A stretch of 64,000 bases of DNA from Microdochium bolleyi (Eukaryota > Ascomycota > Sordariomycetes > Xylariales > Microdochiaceae). The stretch spans positions 3,348,001 through 3,412,000 of the forward strand of contig KQ964246.1 in assembly GCA_001566295.1 (NCBI GenBank), written 5' to 3'. Shown in pieces: positions 1 through 11,362 of the stretch. The position numbers and the translations under genes were made by a program. Under the pieces are notes generated by a model, which worked only from the letters and a program-made list of their open reading frames with translations, had not been told where the DNA came from and made no database searches. How positions within the stretch are numbered: the first letter of the stretch is position 1; every line of letters starts with the position of its first letter.

Positions 1-348
1 TCCTACGCTAGCTTTCATATATGTCAAATCCCAGGCATCTCTTGCACCACAAGTTCGTGCTGTCATCGACGTAGACAGATGTACTTGAAGTGTGGCGAGG
101 TTGACGGATACTGCATGCCCGCATGCCCCTGATCTACTTTCGGGCCAAGGAAGGATCTCTCAACCAATTTAGAAAAGAAGATAATTAGTGCGGAGTTTTG
201 TCAATGTTTCTCTTTGCATTCGACATGTTATTCATGCCATCTATGAACTCCGATCTCCGCAGTAGCCACACACGGCCCTCGATGAGGCAGTCGCTAAATA
301 ATATAGGAACTACAAGTAAACGCCCAGTCACACAACTCCCCAGGTCCA
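1..348. other. Intergenic, downstream of MSH3
   Basis: This stretch holds the 3' flank of the MSH3 gene, whose stop codon lies at 349-351 on the minus strand. I see no gene, repeat or clear polyadenylation hexamer in it. Confidence 0.5.
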
Positions 349-3300
349 TCAAAGCTGTTCCACGCTAGCAACGAGGTGATCCAGTCCCTCGGGCCCGTCC
401 TCGAGCACCTTGGCGAGCAAGCGCACCGTGCCTGCAAGGCGACGCTTCTTGATCTCGTGCTCGAGGTCATGCGATTTGCGAGCCGCCACGTCGAGAACCT
501 TGCGCGGGATTCGGGCGAGCCGGGCGACATTGAGGCCATACGAGCGATGGGCGACGCCCTCGCCGACCTCGTAGAGGAAGGTGATCTCTTCATCTGCTGT
601 AGCGGTCGCTGGGACGTTGTCTGCGGGTGAATCGAACGTCTCGTCGTCATGAGTGTCTTGGCCGTTCCTGGTCGCTGTGAAGCGCATGTGTACATTCTTG
701 CAGCGACCACCCAGGCCATCCGCAACCCGTGACAGGGACTGGTAGTGGGTGATGAAAAGCGTCAGGCAGCCCAGATCTTGGACCACATGCTGCAGCACCG
801 CATCGGCGATTGCCGCGCCATCGTGGGTGCTGGTGCCACGGCCGAGCTCGTCCAGGATGACGAGCGAGCGCGGAGTGGCGGTTCGCAGGATGCTAGATGT
901 CTCCGACACCTCGACCATAAACGTGCTTTCGCCCGTGAAGAGATTGTCCCTGGCTCCCATACGTGTGAAGATTGCGTCCATCAACGTGAGCGAGAATGAA
1001 TCCGCAGGGACGTACGAGCCAATCTGAGCGAGGATGACCAGGAGCGCCACAGATCGAACGAATGATGATTTGCCACCCATATTAGGCCCAGTGATTAGGT
1101 GTGCGAGTGGTGTGGGGGAGGATAGGGTCGTGGTGAAGGGAATGTAAGAAGTGGCCAGTGTCTGCTCAGCTATCGGGTGTCGACCGCCGGCAATGGAAAT
1201 GGTGGGCGGATCAGATGACGAGAGCAAAGTAGGCTTGCTGTAACCAGGAAGCATGGCGACCTTCGACAGCGAAAAAAGGCAGTCCAAGGTGGCCAGGGAG
1301 GAGACTGCATCACGCAGCGGCTGATAGTCCGCTGCAATGGCGCGGAGCAAGTCGGCGAAAGCGTCGTCGCACGCCGCAGATAAGGCCTCCTTGTGTTGAT
1401 CACGGTCAGCAATCATTCGCACGACCTCGGGCGTGTGGAATCGGGACAGCTTTTTCGTCCCGCTAATCTTGGCCCACGACGCAGGAACCTTCTTGAGGTC
1501 TGTATTTGGCACCTCAATCAGGTATTCGATGCCGGCCACTGTGACATACGTCACGGCAGATTTCTTGCCCAATTTTGTTGCAGCCTCGGCACGGTGGGCA
1601 TCAAGTTCTTGCTCAACGCAAGCGATGCCAAGTTTGTGGTTCGTGATGGCGTCTGTCTCCTCGGTCTCGCGGAAGAATGCATACTTGTCATCCTTTCTGG
1701 CCGCCTCGGCACTGATCTTGTCTAGGAACGAGATGACTGTCGGCAGGATTCGTGGAAGAGACGCGATCGCACTGCCAATGAGTACCGAAGTGAAGCCCGA
1801 CTCCTCGGCTGACTGGACCTTGACAAACTCTGTTGATATCTTCTGTAGCGTTTGCAGGACAGAGAGAAGTTCTGGCCTGGTGCATTTGCCGTAATAAATG
1901 CGAATCAGGCTTCGCTCGAGGTCTGTCCTTGTATTCCGTAGCAGGTGCTCTATCTGGTCAACTTTCCTCGTCGATGCGTTCTCGAGAAGCTCTTCAACGG
2001 CAGTGATGCGTTCTTGCAGACTGTCCCGATCCAGAAGTGGTCGGCCTATCCATTTCCGGAGCAGTCGCTGACCAAACCGAGTGAGGGTCTTATCGAGCGC
2101 CCAGAACAGACTGCCTTTCTCGGAATGATCTGTAGCGTTCCGATACACCTCAAGACTCTCCAGGGTTGTTCCGTTGATGAGCATGTGCTGGCGAGCGCTG
2201 AAGGACTGGAAATATTTTGTCAGGTCAAAAATGTGCTCGAGCCCGTATTCCTTGAGATGATTTATCATGGATGATAAACAGATCGTCACAAGCTCTGGCA
2301 GCTTCAAGACTTTATCGAGCAGCGTGCTTGCTTGTGGGTTTTTGTCGCTGTCCTTGAGTTTGTCCGCATAGAATTGGGTAACGTGAGAGTACGACTCCGC
2401 TGCCAGGGTCTTCGTCTTTGGCACACGTTCTACTCTGCTGCGCTCGCCAAAGACGTTTGTTGAACTCCCCGACAAGTGTTGTACCAGCTTGTCAGACGCT
2501 TTGGTGAGATCACCAACAATCAGAAACTCGCAAGGGGAGATATGCAATAGCCTAGTCTCGATCTCACTTCGCATGAAACCGTCCTCGAAGTTGTCGTATA
2601 TGATGTCTCCTGTGGCTGGCTGCACGGCAAGAACCCCGACCTCGACCTTCTCGTCAGTACCCCAGCCCTTCGCTTTGGTTTCTGTAATACAGAGCAAGTA
2701 GCCCGCCGCAGGTGTGGTCGACGTGCTGCTCTGGTCCAGTTCTCCTGCCTCATCGATGTAAGTGCCCTTGGTGTACACGTTCGTGAGCTTGCGAGTGAAC
2801 GGCGCGTTCCTGTTGTCTCCAACCTTCTTCAAGGCTGCCGTCTCGACCTGCCGCACAACACCAACCTTGTGGCCGGCAGCGACCAGACGCTTGGCATGTA
2901 CTGGTAGTCGGTGGACGGGGATGCTGGCCGAGGCGAAGCGGTCGAGGTGAGCTTCTGACGCGTGCTCATCGTAGCGCATTTTGCCCGGGATGCAGACGAT
3001 GCTGAGCTCTCGCGCAGCAATGCGGGCATCCTCACCGAAGAACTTGAACTTGTAGCCCACCTCCACGATGAGCAGGGTATCCATGTGTTTCCGCTTTATT
3101 TCAAGAAACTGGATCTCCATTGGTGTGAGCTTGCCAGTTTTCGCTCCCTTTTTCTTGGTCTTTAGTGCAGGTGTTGTCTCTTCTTCCTGACCCTCGTCGT
3201 CGTCTTCTCCCTCCGCATTCTCCTCGACCGTCTGCTGGCGAGCCAAACTTCCAGGTCTTCCCAGTTTCTGTACGAACTTGCGATGAAGCTCTTCTTTCCG

Positions 3301-3669
3301 TCGCTTCTCGTGTGGATCGTCCGCATCATCCTGATCCTGGGATATCGGAACTACAGTGTCTTCGTTTCGAGAGGCGCTAGAGCTGTAAATGTAGCGCTCG
3401 GTGCGTGCACCCGGCCTCGAGGACGAAGGCTGTTGGGGGTTCGGCCTGCTTGGAAGCTCCTCGAGTTTGGATTTCTTTGGGCTCCGTGGTTCTCCTTGGT
3501 TGCCATTGTCTGTGTCTTCCTGCAAAGGTCGCTTGCGAGGCGTATTCTGGGAGTCTGGGGGCGATGAAGAGGGCGGGTCGTCCGGACCCTTGAGGCCATT
3601 GACTGTCTTTGGGCGGGTGAAGAAGCTGGTCAGCGACTGCTGCTTTTTGTCCTTGGCAGGGCCCGCCAT
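349..3669 (-). CDS. MSH3: DNA mismatch repair protein MSH3
   Basis: This is a MutS homolog that pairs with MSH2 (MutS-beta) in the nucleus to recognise insertion/deletion loops. It is a single uninterrupted reading frame of 1106 aa, the usual length for filamentous fungi. A PCNA-binding PIP box (QQSLTSFF) sits at residues 10-17, followed by a long basic, Ser/Pro-rich disordered tail. The MutS domain I carries the MSH3-type Tyr-Lys pair (Y206-K207, in VGYKFKFF) instead of the Phe-x-Glu of MSH6. The connector, lever and clamp regions follow. The ATPase has Walker A GPNMGGKS (K about 867) and Walker B with the DELGRGTSTHDG signature near residues 935-950. The start codon at 3669 gives a complete PIP box, which supports it. 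No defect is visible. MSH3 identity is secure from the PIP box plus Y-K pair. Confidence 0.97.
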   Translation of the reverse strand: MAGPAKDKKQQSLTSFFTRPKTVNGLKGPDDPPSSSPPDSQNTPRKRPLQEDTDNGNQGEPRSPKKSKLEELPSRPNPQQPSSSRPGARTERYIYSSSASRNEDTVVPISQDQDDADDPHEKRRKEELHRKFVQKLGRPGSLARQQTVEENAEGEDDDEGQEEETTPALKTKKKGAKTGKLTPMEIQFLEIKRKHMDTLLIVEVGYKFKFFGEDARIAARELSIVCIPGKMRYDEHASEAHLDRFASASIPVHRLPVHAKRLVAAGHKVGVVRQVETAALKKVGDNRNAPFTRKLTNVYTKGTYIDEAGELDQSSTSTTPAAGYLLCITETKAKGWGTDEKVEVGVLAVQPATGDIIYDNFEDGFMRSEIETRLLHISPCEFLIVGDLTKASDKLVQHLSGSSTNVFGERSRVERVPKTKTLAAESYSHVTQFYADKLKDSDKNPQASTLLDKVLKLPELVTICLSSMINHLKEYGLEHIFDLTKYFQSFSARQHMLINGTTLESLEVYRNATDHSEKGSLFWALDKTLTRFGQRLLRKWIGRPLLDRDSLQERITAVEELLENASTRKVDQIEHLLRNTRTDLERSLIRIYYGKCTRPELLSVLQTLQKISTEFVKVQSAEESGFTSVLIGSAIASLPRILPTVISFLDKISAEAARKDDKYAFFRETEETDAITNHKLGIACVEQELDAHRAEAATKLGKKSAVTYVTVAGIEYLIEVPNTDLKKVPASWAKISGTKKLSRFHTPEVVRMIADRDQHKEALSAACDDAFADLLRAIAADYQPLRDAVSSLATLDCLFSLSKVAMLPGYSKPTLLSSSDPPTISIAGGRHPIAEQTLATSYIPFTTTLSSPTPLAHLITGPNMGGKSSFVRSVALLVILAQIGSYVPADSFSLTLMDAIFTRMGARDNLFTGESTFMVEVSETSSILRTATPRSLVILDELGRGTSTHDGAAIADAVLQHVVQDLGCLTLFITHYQSLSRVADGLGGRCKNVHMRFTATRNGQDTHDDETFDSPADNVPATATADEEITFLYEVGEGVAHRSYGLNVARLARIPRKVLDVAARKSHDLEHEIKKRRLAGTVRLLAKVLEDGPEGLDHLVASVEQL

Positions 3670-3803
3670 CCTGGCTATGGTGGATGCGTCGCCTCGAAAT
3701 GTCCGTCAGAGGTCGACTTCAGGCTCTTGGGTGATGTTGCGGACGTTTGCAGTGTTTCGTGGCCTGGGGCTGCTGGAGTCCGTGGAGTGGGTGGCAGTAG
3801 CAG

Positions 3804-3809
3804 ACGCGT
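3804..3809. promoter_or_regulatory. MluI cell-cycle box-like site
   Basis: ACGCGT lies 135 bp upstream of the MSH3 ATG. This hexamer is the MBF-binding MCB element, which drives G1/S expression of replication and repair genes in yeasts. The same hexamer also occurs inside coding sequence in this window, so position is the only support. Confidence 0.35.
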
Positions 3810-3822
3810 CACTGCAGTGACG
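3807..3822. repeat. 16-bp perfect palindrome with CRE half-sites
   Basis: CGTCACTGCAGTGACG is a perfect inverted repeat in the MSH3 promoter. It overlaps the ACGCGT box. Its arms are CGTCA/TGACG, the half-sites bound by ATF/CREB-type bZIP factors, separated by CTGCAG. About one such 16-mer palindrome is expected by chance in 64 kb. Confidence 0.4.
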
Positions 3823-4850
3823 GAAAGCGCGTTGCACACCCCGGAAATCCACAGTCGCCACCCACAGCGGCAGCTTCGCGTAAAGTGCCGTCCGCCCTGG
3901 CGCGGTTCCAGCACTCCACCTGCTCGACTCTAAGTCAACGTCCGGTTTTAGGCTCGACGAGCAATACTTTCACGGCTATCGCCACCACTGCCATTCATTG
4001 CCTAGGAACATAGCCCTGCCATCTCTAATGTCACCACTTCCCCATGCCGGGGTTAAGGTGGCCTTGATCAGCACGTGCTGCCATCAAGTTCACGTCGTAA
4101 TCCTCCAGCAGTCGATCCCGGACAATACCCTCGCTATGATACGGGCCGGCGGATTGGCATCATACGGGCCCTGAGGGCACTCTAAGCCACATATAGAGTG
4201 GCGCTCAGCTGAAGACCCCGTTTCGGACCGGTCCTACCATGAAGACCATATTTTGGGCAGGTCGATGCCTCAGCCATTTGATGGGAGACAATCACGGCTC
4301 CGAGACAAATGTCACGTTATCGAGAAACCTCGATACGGGTCGTCATCTCATCTGACTCGCCCCAAAGGCTGGCTGGGGCTGTTCTCCCGGCGTACACGAT
4401 GAAGCCGCGGATGAGATTGATCTGTGTGGACCGTAACACAACCGACCCAGCCATCCGGTCGACATTCTGACATTCAACTGGCTACCGAGACGCTTCCTGC
4501 CAATTGTACATTCTAGTGATTCTGCGGCTGTTGTGCGGCACCCATATTGATAGCACATGAACAATGTCGATCCTGGTGGATGCTTTGCCATCATTGTCCG
4601 CTCGCGGCTGATATGATGCCGCCGAGCTCGTACCGAGGCGGCTAGACGATGTATGCAAAAAGTCGGGGTGGCTGTGCTAATGCTAGGTGAGTATTGCTTG
4701 ATCTTTGAGCCCAGTCGTCAAACTCTATGACCGCGGCAGCCGAGGAGCGGGTAACATAAAATGTGAGAGGTCCAAGAAGCCAAGTTCCTAAAGTATCCCC
4801 TCGTTAATCTGATCACTTTTCATCAGCCCATCTGTTCTGCTGTCCTCGCG

Positions 4851-6451
4851 ATGCTGTGTTCCTCGTTCAACTTGAAGGTCCTGCTTCTGGCCCTTGACTT
4901 CAGTGCTGTCCAAGCATCTCCCAGTCCCGGATTACTCAGGGAGAAAAGCACCGACGTGATGGGGAACAACTACATCGTCGTTTTGCACCCAACAATCAGC
5001 AGGGACCATGCTGTACGACACTACCACTCAGTCTCTGGCATGATGACACGACGATCAAATCACTTCCAGGGGATTACTCGGCAGTTTCGGCACATGCAGG
5101 ATTTTGCAGCGTACAGCATCGAATGCGACGAAATCACCATTCAGGAGGTACAAAAATCGCCACATGTAAGTCCCCTTAGCAGTATGGCCGATTCGAGTCT
5201 CGATCAAGTCCTTGAATGCGTCACAGTATCGAATACTGACTCTTGAGCTGCTAGGTGAAGTATGTTGCCCGCGACGCACATGTCAGCGGTCAAGCCGCCG
5301 TCCCTCATCAAGACCAGGACTCTCTTGAACCGGCTGAAGCGCAGTTTTTACCAGATGGCCACTCGCTCAGAGATGTGCAGCAGAGCAGAAACTGGGGCTT
5401 GGGTAGACTATCATCTCGCCAACCCGGCAGACCGAATTATGTTTTCCAGAAGACGCCAAAGACTCGAGCTTATGTGCTGGACACGGGTATCCGGATCAGT
5501 CACAAGGTTAGACTCCTTGCCTCCAGCCCACCCTTCCTCGATTGCTGATCTTTGCATGGATAAAAATTCTCAGGAGTTCGGTGAACGCGCAATCTGGGGC
5601 GCCAACTTCGTCCAGAACGCAGCAGTCAGTGTTCTTTCTTCCCCTTTTCCATCACAAAGGCCATCTTAACATGTAGGCTGACTTTGAGGACGTCCACTCC
5701 CTTGGTATAGAACGTCGATGATAACGGCCACGGCACGCACATCGCGGGTATCATCGCCGGCGAGACCATCGGCGTCGACAGCACTACGGTGCCCGTCGCT
5801 GTGAAGGTCCTGGACGCGAACTCTACGGGGACTTGGTCAGGTGTAATCGCTGGTGTGAACTGGGGTGAGTTCCCACTGCTTTCACCACGCGAGTGGACGG
5901 CCCAATCATTAACCTACTAATGCCGAGGACTCCCGACAGCTGTCAAGGACGCCCGGGACAACAAGGCGCTCCACCGCTCCGTGCTCAGCATATCCATCGG
6001 CGGTCCCAGGTTCCAGCCCCTAGACGATGCCTTGCAGGCAGCCATCCAGTCCGGCATAACCGTCGTCGCCGCGGCTTCCAACTTTGGCCGCGACGCCTGT
6101 GACTACACCCCCGCTCGGGTTCCCGGGGTGATCACCGTCGCAGCCATCGACAGGGCGGACACCCGCCCGTCCTGGAGCAACTATGGCCCCTGCGTGGACC
6201 TATTTGCGCCCGGGACGGAAATAGTCAGTGCTGCGAAGGACAGCGACACGAGCTACGGGGTGCAGAGCGGCACGAGCATGGCGTGCCCGTTTGTCAGTGG
6301 CTTGGTCACATATCTCATGTCTCGCGAGGGCGTCCAGGGGCCGGCGAGCATTGTGGAGAGAATCAGGGCGCTGGCTACAAAGGGTGCTGTTGTCAATTCG
6401 AATGGGAGTCCGAATCTTGTGGCGTTTAATGGCAACCCTGCGGAGCAGTGA
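4851..6451 (+). CDS. Secreted subtilisin-like serine protease (S8A, proteinase K-like)
   Basis: The model has five exons: 4851-5165, 5255-5506, 5574-5624, 5711-5864 and 5940-6451, giving 427 aa. All junctions are GT-AG and restore frame; the last intron has a CTACTAAT branch site. Residues 1-22 look like a signal peptide ending in AVQA. An I9-type propeptide starts around NYIVVLHP. The catalytic triad is complete: Asp181 (VLDTGI), His213 (NGHGTH) and Ser370 (GTSMACP), with the oxyanion-hole Asn in AASNFG. The expected role is extracellular protein degradation after removal of the propeptide. The third exon is only 51 nt, and its acceptor was chosen because the nearer upstream AG (5676) runs into a stop. 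Function is secure; exon 3-4 borders are slightly less so. Confidence 0.93.
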
Positions 6452-7553
6452 CATTGGAAAGGCAAGGCGCACTGGGATCTTTCTGTATGGGGTTCCAGGA
6501 GTCGGTGGTCGGACACTTGGGACTGGAGGAAACATGCAAATGGTCGAGATTATCCGCCATATCAGCGGAAAATGCTTGCTCATTGTTATTTCTGCGCAGT
6601 CTTCTGCTTTGGTGAGCCTGGAACTTCAGCTCCATCGACCTTTTGATCTGTTCTGAATGATGATACGTGATGCACAAGAACGGTACCACTATTGCCACCT
6701 CCCCAACAACGGCTTTTATACGTACAGTAGGTTTAACACGACACAAGACTATCCGAGATCAACAGTCAAGTCCACAAAACTTTGAGCTTGCAGCACAGGA
6801 ATCTAGCGCTTCCGCACCAAGCGAGTGACTCGAGTGGCCCTCCAGAGTAGCAGAGGGAAAGCGTACCTGTTCCTCTTTATTCCCGTCTCAACGCTCAGGC
6901 AGTTGCAAAACGTTTGACGTCAATAGTCTTGGAGCGGCTGGCCGCATTCAACGTCACGGGCAGGAAGTCTTGGCTAGTCACGCTCTGAGATATGATATAT
7001 GTACAACTTATTAGATTGATAGGTAATTACGTATTCCCTCTCCGAACGGGAGATCGACTCCATTGACGTCCAGGGACCAGTCGCTCAAAAGCCACACAGT
7101 GACTGTCGCAATGTCGCCAGCCTCTGTTTTGCGGGTGAGGAGGCCCAAAGGTGGGATGCAAGTGACCCAGTAGATGCACGATCAGGTACAACGAACCTCG
7201 TGATCCGCCCAGGTTCCGCCATGACGTCCAATAAGATAATGAAGCATGTTGTTGCAGCAGAAGACTTGCGAGGTGTGCATCCCACTCTACGTGTGTCAGC
7301 GTCGATGCCCATTTCCGACGGCTCCGTTGCGGCTAGTGTCACAGCAGGGGTGTGCCAAGAGATGCCGCCAAAAGCTTGGACGGAAGACGTCACAATGCGA
7401 CGGGCTTTGACTGGCGGCTCCTGCACCCCACAACAACAATCACGGGCCCGTCGTCCGCTCACCATCGTCCATCATTTCCGAAAGTCTTTCTCTGGCAGAA
7501 CCGACCGACCGACATGAGCACACCCTATTGAAGCCCGTCGCCACACCCACACC
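6452..7553. other. Intergenic, protease to CSC1-like gene, with a short uORF
   Basis: No gene is supported in these 1.1 kb. Just before the next gene, ATG at 7514 opens a five-codon upstream reading frame that stops at 7531, 22 nt before the main ATG. It could lower translation if the transcript starts upstream of it. Confidence 0.4.
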
Positions 7554-10234
7554 ATGCGGGAGGACCCAACCGAAACAGACCTGCCCGACTGGTGCAAGGG
7601 CGATGTCGCTGCTGGGCCAAGCAGCAACGACACCTACCTCCAGCTCGCCATCTCCTTGACCCTAGGTCTTTCCGCATTCTTCGCCTTCTGCGTAAGTCTC
7701 GTCTCCTCTGCCTTCACTCACCTGCTCCAGTCATCACACCCGGCTGACTGTCCCGCTCATCGCAGATTATCCGCCCACGATGGAAGGCTCTCTATTCTGC
7801 GCGCAAGCGCCGCCTCGATCCCCACATCAACCTCCCGACGCTGCCCGACACCTTCTTTGGCTGGATCCCGGCATTGTACCGCATCACAGATGACCAGGTC
7901 TTGGCCTCGGCCGGTCTGGATGCCTTCGTCTTTCTCTCCTTCTTCAAGATGGCGATCCGGCTCTTTGCGACAATGTTCTTCTTCGCCGTCACCGTCCTGC
8001 TGCCGATCGATCACATGTTTATTCCAAGCAGCTCGAGACATGCTCTCGGAATCAACCAGTCTGACTTTGTTCCCACCTACGACCCCACAAACCCGTTCGC
8101 AGCCTGGGACGACGACAATCAAGACACGACCTGGGCCTGGAGCTACCTCTGGGCGTATCTTGTCTTCACCTGGTTCTTCTCGGGCCTGACGTTGTACTTC
8201 ATGAACGCCGAAACTGTCAAAGTAATAAAGATACGACAGGACTACCTCGGCACCCAGCGGACCATCACCGATCGCACTTTCCGACTCATCGGGATTCCAA
8301 AGGACCTCCGGTCCGAGGCCAAAGTTAAGGAGTTTGTCGAGAACCTAGAGATCGGACACGTGCAATCAGTGACACTATGCCGCAACTGGTCGGAGATCGA
8401 TGGCTTGATGGCGGAAAGACAGTCCACCTTGCGCAAGCTTGAGGAAGCCTGGACAGTCTATCGATCCAGACAGAACACCCTTCCACAACTCCAGTCAGCA
8501 CGGTTCTCTGAGCCGATCCAGGCCGCTAGGCCGCACATCGATGAGGAGGCACGCGAGTCGGACGGGTTGCTCGCTGGCCCGAGTCTCGAACCACTCATGC
8601 GTCGGCCGACCATCCGAGTTCGGTTCGGCTTCCTCAAGCTACGGGCCCGCGCCATGGATGCGCTGGACTACTATGAAGAGAAACTGCGCCGCCTTGACGA
8701 GAAGATTATCGTCGCGCGTAGAAAGGAATACAAGCCCACGAACACGGCCTTTGTCACGATGAGCTCGACCGCCGCTTGTCAGATGGCCGTGCAGGCACTC
8801 ATGGACCCACGACCCGGACAGTTGCTAACGAAGCCTGCCCCCGCGCCCCAGGATGTGATATGGAAGAATACTTACGCTAGTCGTTACAAACGCGAGTTAC
8901 AGTCATGGTCTGTCACCATCTTCATCACTGTTTTGTCCATCGTCTGGCTCGCGCCGGTAGCGCTGCTTGCCCAGCTGATTACCATCTGTAATCTGCGAAT
9001 AGTTGCACCGAGGCTGGCCGAGGCGCTAGAACAGCATGCCCTCACCAAAGCTCTGGTGCAAACAGGCCTGCCCACACTCCTGATCTCCTTGCTCAATATC
9101 CTTGTACCATATCTCTACGATTTCCTGTCAAACCAACAAGGCATGGTATCCCAAGGCGACGTCGAGCTGTCCGTTGTGTCCAAGAACTTCTTCTTCGTCT
9201 TCTTCAACATCTTCCTGGTCTATGCCATCTCCGGAAGCGCGGCGCTTTCCAAACTCTGGGACAAGTTGCGCGATTCTTTCAGCAACTCACAGGAACTCGC
9301 GCAGGCGCTGGCCCTCGGCATTCAGCAGCTCAACAATTTCTACTTCAATTTCATCATGCTGCAGGGCATCGGCCTCTTCCCATTCAAGCTCCTGCAATTT
9401 GGCAGCGTGGCGTGCTACCCGATTTTGCGCATGGGGTCGAAAACACCACGAGACTTTTCAGAACTAGACGTACCTGCTCTCTTCCAGTACGGCTTTTACC
9501 TCCCTACGGCGCTCCTCATCTTTATCTTGTGCCTAGTTTACAGCATCCTACCAGACGCATATCTCGTTCTTGGGCTCGGCACATTATATTTTGCACTTGG
9601 TCACTTCGTCTTCAAGTATCAGGTGTTATACTCCATGGATCAGCCTCAGCACGCCACAGGACGGGCATGGACCATGATTTGCGAGAGGATCATCTTGGGT
9701 CTGGGAGTATTTCAGGTGACGATGATCGGCATCTTGCTGCTAAAGTCAGCCTTCTTTGCTGGTGGCCTGATTGCGCCACTCCTCGCAATCACCTTCTGGT
9801 ATTTGAGGTACTTCCGCCAGCGCTTCACGCCCCTCGCGAAATTTATTGCTGTGCGAAGCATCAAGCGGGATTCCGATCCTGGAACGAACAGCCATCCGGA
9901 TCGGAGCGGATCTCCAGGCAACGCAGAGATGCGCCTCACGCGTAGGATGAGCACTGTTGACGAAGACAGGGAGAAGGGTATGAGATACATGAACCCGAGT
10001 CTCATTGCGCGACTCGAACAGCCGTGGGTCTACCAGGACCCTCCGCCTGCATTGACGCCTCAACAATCGATGCAGAGCTATTCCGGTGCCGAGGCGACAA
10101 ACTCACAGCCCGAGAATGGGGACCCAAGCTCGCGTGATCCCCCTACGTTGTATCGGGATGAAAGCGAGCAGAGCTCGTTTAGTCTGGGTGACACGCATGT
10201 CTGGCAGAGCGAGGACGGACCACAGAGGGTGTAG
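7554..10234 (+). CDS. CSC1/OSCA-like (DUF221) membrane channel
   Basis: Two exons, 7554-7691 and 7766-10234, encode 868 aa. Splicing joins an N-terminal first transmembrane helix to the rest of the protein in phase. The order is that of the CSC1/OSCA/TMEM63 family. An N-terminal late-exocytosis segment carries the YRITDDQVLASAGLDA motif. A long cytosolic loop follows (about residues 180-400, containing NTAFVTM). A block of seven or more hydrophobic helices (about 410-740) ends in a charged Ser-rich C-terminal tail. Family members are hyperosmolarity- or mechanically gated cation channels; yeast relatives include CSC1, PHM7 and RSN1. Which substrate or membrane applies here cannot be read from sequence. 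A five-codon uORF lies immediately upstream. Confidence 0.93.
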
Positions 10235-11362
10235 AAAACGGGCGTTGGCTCGTGGAAAAGGAGGTACGATTTTAAACTTAAGGATACCCAAGCGTAATAT
10301 CATTAGACCGTCTCTCCGTCGCCAGTATAATCAGTTCTCATATTCTCAATTGTGCTTGACCGCTCTCTAAGTTGGACCATTTGTTGTGACATGATTGGTA
10401 GGGCGAGGAAGAGTACATGACACCATTCGTCTTGAACTTTTGAGTGCATGAGTTGATTCTGTCATGTAATCTGTGTGGTCCGGGGTAAACATCGCCGTCG
10501 CGGCCCCATTGTTCTCCGCATCTTAAGCAGGTTTGCAAGGATTTGGCCGTTCCATAAGGAATAGGAGCGAAGCTGCAAAGATAGGGCTTGTTGTATATCA
10601 TAGAGCGCCTGAAGCATTGCTAATGCCTCATGACCAGGTGAACAAGTAGTTGGTGCCAGATATTGGAAACCAGGGTGGAATCAGAAATGTCAAGTGCCCT
10701 GTAGGCTGTCAAGACGTGTCCTAAACTCCGATAATAGCAGGAATAGAGAACACTAAATCGGCTTTCCTCAGTTTATCTGTGAGAGTGCAAGACTGTTTGG
10801 GACGGCAATCACTAGCTGACTGCTGGTGTAATTTGTACTTGTCCTTGTAAGTTTTTGTCGGTGGCGCATTTTTTTTCTCGGCTTCTTGTTTTTCTCCCAT
10901 GATTGTTGAGATTATCATGACATTAGGATCCTGTCGGGCGATCTCGTCTTTTTGAACCTATTTGCTCGAGTGCCCTATGTAGAATAGGTTATTGACACTT
11001 TCTCGTCTGGTCAAGGGGGCCCATTTAGAGGAACGCAGCATTTCTGGGGCACGGAACCCACCCACCACCAGACACGAAGTCCCAGACCTCTTCACGACCG
11101 CACCCCTCGTTCTCGCCGCGCGCAACCACTCGGCAGCTACAGCCTTCTAACCAACGGCCTGGAGGTTGAGGTTTAGAGTCAAGCATATTGTGCAAGGACT
11201 GGATGTACATCAAATATTTTTATTTCCGTGCGCGCTGTTGAACCTGAAGGTGCTGCGAACTCGGCACACGCTTTCCGCACAGTTCTTGAGCCGCTGCCGT
11301 TCGTTCATCGCAGTCGCCCGCTTCGTTCGCACAAGTGAAGGGTCCAGCTCACACAAGGAGGA
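10235..11362. other. Intergenic
   Basis: This contains the 3' flank of the CSC1-like gene and the promoter of the kinase-like gene. Only random short reading frames and one T-rich stretch near 10870 are visible. Confidence 0.4.

Larger units (their letters stand above)
3670..4850. promoter_or_regulatory. Divergent intergenic region between MSH3 and the subtilase
   Basis: These 1.18 kb separate two divergently transcribed genes and should hold both promoters. An ACGCGT box and a 16-bp palindrome lie 135-155 bp upstream of the MSH3 start (listed separately). The half nearer the protease shows no coding potential and no recognisable repeat. Confidence 0.5.
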
